From contig CAJTSO010000032.1 of the NCBI GenBank assembly GCA_910579115.1, forward strand, positions 1 through 21,000: a stretch of DNA of 21,000 bases. The letters run 5' to 3'. Positions 15,573 through 21,000 of this stretch are shown here, piece after piece. The notes under the pieces are model-generated. The model ran no database searches and had not been told where the DNA came from. It saw only the letters and a program-made list of their open reading frames with translations. Source of the DNA: an uncultured Selenomonadaceae bacterium (GTDB lineage: Bacteria > Bacillota > Negativicutes > Selenomonadales > Selenomonadaceae). Each line of letters opens with the position of its first letter. The stretch's first letter is position 1. Made by a program: the position numbers and the translations under genes.

Positions 15573-15600
15573 AAAAAGGACGGCCAGCGCCGCCCCTTTT
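15573..15600 (-). terminator. Rho-independent terminator after the reductase gene
   Basis: On the minus strand AAAAGGGGCGGC and GCCGTCCTTTTT fold into a GC-rich stem (one wobble, one bulged G) with a GCTG loop and a T-run. It lies 25 bp past the reductase stop and insulates tsaE from the accessory region. It may fold on the plus strand as well. Confidence 0.75.
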
Positions 15601-15605
15601 ATTGC

Positions 15606-16256
15606 TTTAGACTTTAATCTAAAAGCTATCTGTGTTCATAGACCAACTCAACAATTCCATTATAATTTCGTGTTTGAATTAAAGATAATTTCTGTTCTTT
15701 TGAGAATTCTCCAAAAAGTGGAATACCTTTTCCCAAAAGTGTTGGAATGACAGAAATATAATATCTATCGATCAAATCTGCACACATTAACTGTTGAACA
15801 AGATTAGCTCCACCACAAATCCAAATATCTTTGCCATTTTGTTGTTTTAATTTTCCCAACAAATCTATTGGGTTTTCATCTGTAAAAAGAATTTGTTCTT
15901 TGGAAATACTCTTTTTATGAGTAATCACATAAGTAGTAAAGTCACCATATATCCATTCTGTTGGAGAAAGCTCTGTAACAACTTGATGATATGTATTCCA
16001 GCCCATCAAGACTGTATCAATATCCTTTGCAAATTCGGAATAAGTATCTATATTTTCGTTATCATTACCTTGTCCATTCATCCATCCAACACCACCATTA
16101 CTATCTGCAATATATCCGTCAAGACTCATTGCAATAAACAGAACAACTTTTCTCATTTCACCTTATATTCCTTTCATTCCCCACCAATTTGGGAATAAGT
16201 TTTTTAATTGCTTTATTTTTGTATTTTGATAATCAATTAAAACTTTTTAGTCTAAA
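15606..16256. other. AT-rich segment bounded by 8-bp inverted repeats
   Basis: TTTAGACT at 15606-15613 recurs inverted as AGTCTAAA at 16249-16256. The roughly 650 bp between them are strikingly AT-rich against both sides and contain exactly one gene, the reductase, with its leader. There is no transposase and I see no target-site duplication. The left repeat is also part of a small self-complementary stretch (15604-15625). This may be the footprint of a transferred cassette, but an 8-bp match can arise by chance. Confidence 0.35.
15626..16156 (-). CDS. RibD C-terminal/dihydrofolate reductase-like protein
   Basis: The 176-residue protein belongs to the RibD_C/DHFR-fold family, like Bacillus YyaP and YwjB. 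It shows FIAMSLDGYIAD (7-18), VLMGWNTYHQV (49-59), ICGGANLVQQLM (113-124) and PTLLGKGIPLF (138-148), the NADPH-binding pattern of the fold. The substrate is unknown; it is unlikely to be the main folate enzyme. Its base composition is far more AT-rich than all neighbours (25% and 35% GC in two 60-base lines I counted), with A/T-ending codons, so it was probably acquired from a low-GC Firmicute. AAGGTG lies just before the ATG, and a short inverted repeat ATTCCC/GGGAAT (16176-16196) is in its leader. It has its own terminator. Confidence 0.88.
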   Translation of the reverse strand: MRKVVLFIAMSLDGYIADSNGGVGWMNGQGNDNENIDTYSEFAKDIDTVLMGWNTYHQVVTELSPTEWIYGDFTTYVITHKKSISKEQILFTDENPIDLLGKLKQQNGKDIWICGGANLVQQLMCADLIDRYYISVIPTLLGKGIPLFGEFSKEQKLSLIQTRNYNGIVELVYEHR

Positions 16257-16266
16257 CACCTTTCCG

Positions 16267-16813
16267 CTATACTCGTAGCGCCTCCCCGTTTCCCGCCTCC
16301 TCCCTGAATGCAGCCCTGACCCGATGAACCAGGGCGCAGCCTGCCCAGGCCAGCATTACCCCCAGCGCCCGCCAACACATCGGTGGGATAGTGAACGTAG
16401 AGGTACAGCCGGGAAAAGCCGATCAATACCGCTAAAATCAGGGCCGGGACGCACAGCCTGCTTTTGTGTAGGAACAATACCGCCGCTCCCGCAAAGGAGG
16501 CTCCCGTATGGCCGAAGGGAAAGGAGAAATCACCGGGCCGGGGGACCAGCAGCTGTACCGCCGGGTTAATGTCACAGAAGCAGAGGCGGGCCACAAGGGG
16601 TTTCAAAATCAGATTGCTGCATAAGACTTCCAATGCAAGGGCTGTCCCCCCCCGTTTTCTGCGTTTTGGGGTAAAGCAACAGCGCCAGCGCCAAGATGAT
16701 CCAAATCGCCCCGCCATCTTCCAGACGGGTGATAAGCGGCATCACCACATCGCCGAACCCGCTGCGCAGATTGTCCTAATGAAGTCCAGTACGGAAAATT
16801 CCCAGGTCAACAT
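16267..16813 (-). pseudogene. Decayed PAP2-family phosphatase
   Basis: The reading frame starts at the ATG at 16811-16813, which overlaps the zinc-ribbon gene stop, and continues as a PAP2 phosphatase only if three frameshifts are repaired: near 16775, in the C8 run at 16646-16653 and near 16359-16370. The pieces read LDFIR, then DVVMPLITRLEDGGAIWIILALALLL, then the PAP2 core, then GVMLAWAGCALVHRVRAAF ending at 16267. The third motif SRLYLYVHYPTD is intact, but motif 1 lacks its RP (CF instead) and PSGH has become PFGH. Such enzymes dephosphorylate lipid phosphates such as undecaprenyl pyrophosphate. Loss of catalytic residues as well as frame argues for real decay rather than sequencing error alone. 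Confidence 0.85.
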
Positions 16814-17475
16814 TTTTCTCTGCCTTTCGCCCCGGCAATCTCCAGCTTCACACCGCAGGCGGAACAGAACCGGTCGTCTGCCGGACAGCCCGTGCCGCAC
16901 TCCTGACAGCTCCGGCTCAGGGCATTGCCGCAGGTGGTACAATAAGCCGCCTTTTTATCCTGCCACCTCCCGCAGGCAGGGCATTTCTTTCTGAGAAAGC
17001 CGCGAAGGACGACAAAGAAGACGGCGGCGAACACATTGCCCAACAGCCCCAGCACTCCCCACAGCGGCCCGCTCATACCGGACAGTACCGCCGCCTGATA
17101 AAGCCAGGCCGCCGCCAGAAGCCAGAACGCCAGCGCCAGCAGTCCGACCAGCAGGGCGGTGACGCCCATAGAAAGAACGGCAGCGGCAGAGGGCCTAGTG
17201 ACGCTGGCCCGGAGAACATCCTTTACCTTTAACCGGCCCCTGCTTTTCTCCCTGCGGTCATGGCCATCCCGCAGAAAATCATGCTCCCATTGCCTCCATC
17301 GCTCTTTCTGCTGCTGTACCGTTTGAACGGCGGATATTGTTTCCCTGATCTGGGGAGCGAGCAGCGCGGCAGACAACCCGCCGCCAAGAAAGGCCAAGCA
17401 CAGCCCGGCGATGATCCATCCTTTAAGCAGCCTGCCGAAGTCGGCGGCCATAATTTTTTCATGCAGATTTTTCAT
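16807..17475 (-). CDS. Membrane protein with C-terminal double zinc ribbon (unrecognised)
   Basis: I do not recognise the family of this 222-residue protein. It has one membrane helix near the N-terminus (about 20-40), a charged Gln/Arg/Lys-rich stretch (about 50-90), a hydrophobic region with two further helices (about 97-128 and 137-160), and a cytoplasmic-looking tail with two zinc ribbons: Cys165/168 with Cys179/182, and Cys190/193 with Cys204/207. The ATG at 17475 has an excellent AGGAGG eight bases upstream; the frame stays open upstream but that part runs through a terminator. The decayed PAP2 gene overlaps its stop, so the two formed an operon. Its promoter shares boxes with that of the histidine kinase operon, which points to control by that system. 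Confidence 0.8.
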   Translation of the reverse strand: MKNLHEKIMAADFGRLLKGWIIAGLCLAFLGGGLSAALLAPQIRETISAVQTVQQQKERWRQWEHDFLRDGHDRREKSRGRLKVKDVLRASVTRPSAAAVLSMGVTALLVGLLALAFWLLAAAWLYQAAVLSGMSGPLWGVLGLLGNVFAAVFFVVLRGFLRKKCPACGRWQDKKAAYCTTCGNALSRSCQECGTGCPADDRFCSACGVKLEIAGAKGREKC

Positions 17476-17494
17476 AAAGATTACCTCCTGTCTT

Positions 17495-17548
17495 TTGATA
17501 AGTACAGGATAGCAGCCAATGTTAAACCAGTTTTTTGATGGAGATAAA
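17495..17548 (-). promoter_or_regulatory. Putative activator-dependent promoter of the zinc-ribbon gene
   Basis: Reading the minus strand: TTTATCTCCA (plus 17539-17548), 11 bp, GTTTAAC (17521-17527), 20 bp, then the -10-like TATCAA (17495-17500). There is no -35 consensus; GTTTAAC takes its place. The two TTTA elements are 22 bp apart, two helical turns. The same boxes with the same 20-bp distance occur before the histidine kinase gene. A response regulator binding site is inferred. Confidence 0.5.
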
Positions 17549-17561
17549 CAGAAGATAAAAT

Positions 17562-17596
17562 AAATTCCCGGAGCGTAAATCACACTCCGGGAATTT
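17562..17596 (-). terminator. Rho-independent terminator of the kinase-regulator-transporter operon
   Basis: AAATTCCCGGAG (17562-17573) and CTCCGGGAATTT (17585-17596) pair perfectly over 12 bp around an 11-base loop, followed on the minus strand by TATTTT. It lies 31 bp past the transporter stop and separates that operon from the zinc-ribbon gene. Confidence 0.92.
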
Positions 17597-17627
17597 TTCC
17601 ATAACTGATGTAATACCGTATCCAACA

Positions 17628-18488
17628 TCAAACCAACATGACCAGCGTCCCAACCGTTATCAACAACAATCCAAACGCCGCCCGGCGGGTCAGTTTTTCC
17701 TGGAACACCAGACCGGAAAAGGCCACTGTAACCAAAATACTCAGCTTGTCGACAGGAACAACGATGCTGGCGGGACCGTCCTGCAATGCCCGGTAATAGC
17801 ACAGCCAGGATGCCCCGGTGGCCAGTCCTGACAGGCAGATGAACCCCAGCTCATTTTTGGGGGTATGGCGAAGCTCCCCCTGTTTCCCGGCCACAAACAC
17901 CATGACCCAGGCCATCACCAGCACCACTCCCGTGCGGACCGCCGTCCCCAAGCTGGATTCTACCCCTGAAATACCCACCTTACCCAGTATGGAGGTCAGA
18001 GCGGCAAAGGCCGCGGAGCCCAGAGCATACCACAGCCACGCGCTGCCGCCTGGCTTCCGTTCATCGGCTTCCTTTTTCTCAATCATCAGGAATGTGCCGG
18101 CAGCAATCAGCGACACACCGATTCCCCCGGTCAGACTGACAGCCTCATGGAGAAACACGAATGCCAGCAGGATGGTCAGCACGGTGCTGGATTTGTCGAT
18201 GGGAACAACCTTGTTAATGTCTCCCAATTGCAGAGCCTTAAAATAGCACAGCCAGGATGCTCCCGTGGCCAGCCCGGACAGGATCAGGAACAGCAGCGTT
18301 TCCCCGCCAATGCTGCCCAGCTGGTTCTGCGACCCGGCCACAACCACCATCAGACAGGCGAAGGCCAGGACTACAATAGTTCGTATGGCGGTGGCCACAG
18401 TGGAATCTGTTTTCCGAATGCCGCACTTGGCCAGAATGGATGTAACCCCCGCAAAAACCGCGGACCCGAATGCGAACACAAGCCACAT
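17628..18488 (-). CDS. EamA/DMT-family transporter
   Basis: The 286-residue protein has about ten membrane helices in two EamA halves, as in drug/metabolite transporters. The halves are unusually alike: FGSAVFAGVTSILAKCGI against LGSAAFAALTSILGKVGI, and LSGLATGASWLCYFKAL against LSGLATGASWLCYYRAL. The second pair is also nearly identical as DNA (17795-17835 against 18242-18282, 37 of 41 bases), 149 codons apart, which suggests recent duplication or gene conversion. The substrate is unknown; relatives export metabolites or flip lipid-linked sugars. It is 32 bp downstream of the response regulator, with GAGGAGG upstream of its ATG, and ends in a strong terminator. Confidence 0.92.
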   Translation of the reverse strand: MWLVFAFGSAVFAGVTSILAKCGIRKTDSTVATAIRTIVVLAFACLMVVVAGSQNQLGSIGGETLLFLILSGLATGASWLCYFKALQLGDINKVVPIDKSSTVLTILLAFVFLHEAVSLTGGIGVSLIAAGTFLMIEKKEADERKPGGSAWLWYALGSAAFAALTSILGKVGISGVESSLGTAVRTGVVLVMAWVMVFVAGKQGELRHTPKNELGFICLSGLATGASWLCYYRALQDGPASIVVPVDKLSILVTVAFSGLVFQEKLTRRAAFGLLLITVGTLVMLV

Positions 18489-18520
18489 ATACCTCGCCTC
18501 CTCAATCTATTCCGACAATG

Positions 18521-19210
18521 TTATTGTCCCCGGAGCCGATAGCCCGCGCCCCAAACCGTCTGGATATACCGGGGTTTGGAGGGATCCGGCTCGATCTTTT
18601 CCCGCAGGCGGTTGATATGAACGGCCACAGTAGCATTATCTCCCATGGCCTCCAATCCCCATATTTTCTCGTAAAGCTCCTCCCGGCTGAACACTATGTC
18701 CACATGGAGCAGAAAGAACAGCAGCAGTTCGTACTCCTTATTCTTCAGCTCCACCTCACGGCCCTCCACATAAAGGCGGCGGGTATCAGTGTGCAGGCTA
18801 AGGCCGCCGATGTGGATTTCAGCGGTCCGTTTCCGGCCGCCGGTGAGCCGTTCATAGCGGGCCAGATGCGCTTTCACCCGCGCCACAAGCACGCTGGGAG
18901 AAAATGGCTTTTCAATATAATCGTCCGCCCCCAGACCCAGACCGCGGATTTTGTCCACATCCTCCCGGCGGGCTGTCACCATCAGAATGGGGGTATCGAT
19001 CTTTTCCCGGAGTTTCCGGCAGACGGTAAAACCATCCATGCCGGGGAGCATCAGGTCCAGGAGAATCAAATCGTACCCACCGCCAAGCCCCAGGGTAAGC
19101 CCCGTCTCCCCGTCGGCAGCAATCTCCACCTGGCAGCCGTTTAGTTCCAGGTAATCCCGTTCGATAGCGGCAATGTCGGGATCGTCCTCAACAATCAGAA
19201 TTTTCGGCAT
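18521..19210 (-). CDS. OmpR/PhoB-family response regulator
   Basis: The 229-residue regulator has a receiver domain with acidic Glu8/Asp9/Asp10, phospho-acceptor Asp52 in LILLDLMLPGMDG, Thr79 and Lys101, then a winged-helix DNA-binding domain (about 130-227) ending TVWGAGYRL. OmpR-type regulators bind direct repeats as dimers. Its ATG lies inside the 3' end of the kinase gene (23-bp overlap) behind a strong AAGGAGG. The order kinase first, regulator second is less common than the reverse. Probable targets are the boxes at 17521-17548 and 20692-20708. It is not close enough to a named regulator for a symbol. Confidence 0.95.
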   Translation of the reverse strand: MPKILIVEDDPDIAAIERDYLELNGCQVEIAADGETGLTLGLGGGYDLILLDLMLPGMDGFTVCRKLREKIDTPILMVTARREDVDKIRGLGLGADDYIEKPFSPSVLVARVKAHLARYERLTGGRKRTAEIHIGGLSLHTDTRRLYVEGREVELKNKEYELLLFFLLHVDIVFSREELYEKIWGLEAMGDNATVAVHINRLREKIEPDPSKPRYIQTVWGAGYRLRGQ

Positions 19211-20636
19211 GCCCTTCCTCCTTCGGCAGGATAATCGTGATTTCTAAACCGCCCGCCGTGATATTTCCAGCAGTAATAGTCCCGCTCATGCGCTCCACCA
19301 TCCGGGCGGCAATCGCCAGACCCAAACCGCTTCCACCCGCCGGATTCTTCCGGGCCGGATCGCTACGGTAAAATGCGTCAAAAAGCTTGGGCAGCGCCTC
19401 CTCCGGTACGCCGGGACCGTCGTCAGAGAGGATAATACGGCAGTTTTCTCTGGCGTCCTCTATGGAAATCCGCAACCGACATATTGCCATTGTCTTATAC
19501 TTAGCGCTGTTGTCCATGATGTTGGCCAACACCCGGCGCAGCAGCTCCCTGTCCGCTGTAACGCTCACTGGGCAAGATGCCTCCACCGTGACCTCCAGCC
19601 CCTTACTCCGGTATTCTTCCTCTGTTTCTGCCACCAGCGCCGCGACAAATTCGTCCAAGCGGAACGTCCGGGCGGCCATGGGATACTCCGCCATATCCAG
19701 CTTGGAGAACAGGAACAGCTGGGACACCATGCGGTCGATGTCATCCGCCTTCGTTTTGACAGTCATAAGATACCGCCGCCGCGCTTCCGGTGTCTTTGCC
19801 ACGCCGTCCATCAATCCCTCCACATAGGCTCGGATAGAGGTCAGCGGGGACCGGAGATCGTGGGAGATGCCCGCCAGCAACTCCTTCCGGCTTTTTTCGT
19901 CCTGCCGGGTGCGTTCCACGGAGACTTTCAGCCGTTCCGCCATCTCGTTGAACGCCTTGCACACCGGGGCAAATTCGTCTTTCTCCCGGTAAGCAATGCG
20001 ATAGTCCAGATTGCCGTCACCGATTTCCCGGACACCGTCGGACAACACCGTAAGCGGTCCATTGATTTTCTGGAACACAAAACGGATCAGAAAGCGGTTG
20101 GTTCCCCAGATTGCCGCCAGCACCGTGCACAGTAAAACAAGCCCGGCCAGGACGATGACCAGCTTCATCCCGGAGGACAAATCCTCGCTGCGCGTCCCGT
20201 AGACGAGAATTTGATAACTGATACCGTTGACTCTCTTTTGCGCTATGAAGAGGCTGTTCTCCCCGGCGGACACCAGCGCCCGGGTTCCGCCCAGGCTTTC
20301 CGCCGCCTGAAGCAGACGGGCATCATCCGGCTGTTTCTCCCCCCAGGTGTAGACGGTTTCACCGCCGGAGCGCACGGTTACCCGCAGCCCGTTGGCCTGG
20401 AGCGTTTTCCCCAGGGTATCCAGAGACTTGCCCTTCTCCAGCGACCGGCTCACCAGCTTGACCACCGCCCTACTGGCCCAGGAAAACTCTCCGCTGTCCT
20501 CCAGTGGCAGTCCGTTGCCGATCCGGAGCATGAGCCACAGCAGGGCGATACAGCAGGCTCCCGCCGCCAGGGCAGCCAGGACGGGGACAACGATCATCAG
20601 AATATTGGACAGCAACAGACGCTTCTTGATGGTCAT
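19188..20636 (-). CDS. Membrane sensor histidine kinase (HAMP, HisKA, HATPase)
   Basis: The 482-residue kinase has membrane helices at about 11-37 and 157-178, bounding an extracytoplasmic sensor loop of about 120 residues, then a HAMP domain (about 180-235), the phospho-acceptor His259 in AGISHDLRSPLTSIRAY, an N-box around NIMDNSAKY (372-380), a G1 box DDGPGVP (405-411) and a G2 box GGSGLGLAI (434-442). All catalytic motifs are intact. A signal from outside or in the membrane is expected; its nature is not visible. It heads an operon with the response regulator and the EamA transporter. The coding region is GC-rich (about two thirds GC in a 60-base line I counted), unlike the core genes to the left. 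Confidence 0.95.
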   Translation of the reverse strand: MTIKKRLLLSNILMIVVPVLAALAAGACCIALLWLMLRIGNGLPLEDSGEFSWASRAVVKLVSRSLEKGKSLDTLGKTLQANGLRVTVRSGGETVYTWGEKQPDDARLLQAAESLGGTRALVSAGENSLFIAQKRVNGISYQILVYGTRSEDLSSGMKLVIVLAGLVLLCTVLAAIWGTNRFLIRFVFQKINGPLTVLSDGVREIGDGNLDYRIAYREKDEFAPVCKAFNEMAERLKVSVERTRQDEKSRKELLAGISHDLRSPLTSIRAYVEGLMDGVAKTPEARRRYLMTVKTKADDIDRMVSQLFLFSKLDMAEYPMAARTFRLDEFVAALVAETEEEYRSKGLEVTVEASCPVSVTADRELLRRVLANIMDNSAKYKTMAICRLRISIEDARENCRIILSDDGPGVPEEALPKLFDAFYRSDPARKNPAGGSGLGLAIAARMVERMSGTITAGNITAGGLEITIILPKEEGHAENSDC

Positions 20637-20665
20637 AGAGATACCTCACAAATCAAGCTGGTTGC

Positions 20666-20708
20666 ATTATAGCACGAAACAGGCCAGGGAAGTTAAACTG
20701 GAGATAAA
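20666..20708 (-). promoter_or_regulatory. Putative autoregulated promoter of the kinase operon
   Basis: Reading the minus strand: TTTATCTCCA (plus 20699-20708) directly followed by GTTTAAC (20692-20698), 20 bp, then a perfect -10 TATAAT (20666-20671). There is no -35 consensus. The region forms a direct repeat, TTTATCTCC and TTTAACTTCC, with an 11-bp period, the pattern expected for an OmpR-type dimer. The same boxes precede the zinc-ribbon gene. Confidence 0.6.
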
Positions 20709-20829
20709 ATACAGGTTCTAAAGAAAATAATGGTTCCGGATGAAAAAACCTCACCCTGCAATTCATCATCCCGGCTCAACCTCTCATATAGCGGCACTAT
20801 CTCGAATTTGCCATAGGGCAGACCTTCTC
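20709..20829. other. Intergenic stretch without a recognisable gene
   Basis: Between the kinase promoter and the hpt terminator I see no gene. The minus strand holds an open frame of about 45 codons (reading LPYGKFEIVPLYERLSRDD) that ends at the TAA inside GTTTAAC. It has no proper start codon or ribosome binding site, so it may be chance or a remnant. Confidence 0.4.
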
Positions 20830-20868
20830 AAAATCAAAACCACCCGTCAAACGGGTGGTTTTGATTTT
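20830..20868 (-). terminator. Rho-independent terminator of hpt
   Basis: A perfect 17-bp inverted repeat runs from AAAATCAAAACCACCCG (20830-20846) to its complement (20852-20868), with a five-base loop and T-rich ends on both strands. It lies 26 bp past the hpt stop codon and marks the border between the core hpt gene and the accessory region. Confidence 0.95.
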
Positions 20869-20894
20869 CGATCATGCCCATTCAATACAAAGGT

Positions 20895-21000
20895 TTATTC
20901 ATAGACTTCCCGCTTCAAAACTCCCACTACCGGCAGATTGCGGTACCGCTCGGCAAAATCAAGTCCATAGCCCACAACAAATTCGTCCGGTATTTCCCAG
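20895..21000 (-). CDS. hpt: Hypoxanthine phosphoribosyltransferase, C-terminal end (partial)
   Basis: Only the last 35 codons are in the window. They read WEIPDEFVVGYGLDF followed by AERYRNLPVVGVLKREVYE and a TAA stop. The VGYGLDFAERYRNLP stretch is the family's conserved C-terminal signature, with the aspartate that contacts the purine ring and the Tyr-Arg-Asn-Leu-Pro loop. The enzyme joins hypoxanthine or guanine to PRPP in purine salvage. The gene is followed by a strong terminator. It is cut by the window edge, not truncated by mutation as far as can be seen. Confidence 0.93.
   Translation of the reverse strand, partial: WEIPDEFVVGYGLDFAERYRNLPVVGVLKREVYE

Noticed and set aside
17476..17802. 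Longer form of the zinc-ribbon protein starting at 17802
   Set aside because: The extra 109 codons run through the strong terminator at 17562-17596 and the 3' end of the transporter gene, while an ideal ribosome binding site lies before 17475.
1..21000. CRISPR array, prophage, transposase or integrase genes
   Set aside because: I saw no regularly spaced repeats and no protein with transposase, integrase or phage structural motifs anywhere in the window.

Overview
The window looks like a chromosome segment from an anaerobic Firmicute, most likely of the Negativicutes or a relative. The clues are the order yybS-gdpP-rplI-lonC-dnaB, a Lon protease of the LonC type, the complete tsaE-tsaB-rimI-tsaD cluster, and an ANTAR-type two-component pair. 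The genus cannot be fixed from the sequence. Nearly everything is on the minus strand; the one clear plus-strand gene is a ClpX-like ATPase.

Region 1 (1-7365, minus) is a core operon read leftward from a strong extended -10 promoter at 7337-7365: a YybS-like membrane protein, the c-di-AMP phosphodiesterase GdpP, ribosomal protein L9, LonC, a small ribbon-helix-helix protein and the replicative helicase DnaB. Past dnaB, a 13-bp perfect inverted repeat abuts a strong promoter that reads out of the window. Region 2 (7395-8889, plus) is a divergent ClpX paralogue with its own promoter and a hairpin terminator, convergent with thrC.

Region 3 (8894-15494, minus) is a tightly overlapping operon for the tRNA modification t6A (tsaE, tsaB, rimI, tsaD). 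It runs without a gap into a soluble histidine kinase and an ANTAR RNA-binding response regulator, followed by threonine synthase. Threonine is the amino acid built into t6A, so this order suggests a link between threonine supply and t6A, possibly sensed by the kinase pair.

Region 4 (about 15606-20708, minus) is accessory in character. It holds (a) a very AT-rich RibD/DHFR-like reductase bounded by 8-bp inverted repeats, (b) a decayed PAP2 phosphatase with three frameshifts and damaged catalytic motifs, (c) an unrecognised membrane protein with a double zinc ribbon, and (d) a GC-rich operon of an OmpR-type histidine kinase, its response regulator and an EamA-family transporter. The promoters of (c) and (d) share two sequence boxes, with a GTTTAAC box exactly 20 bp upstream of a -10-like hexamer and TTTA elements spaced 11 or 22 bp. 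This suggests one regulon under the linked response regulator, and it is the most interesting candidate for an undescribed system here.

The right edge returns to core genes with the C-terminal end of hypoxanthine phosphoribosyltransferase (hpt) and its strong hairpin terminator.
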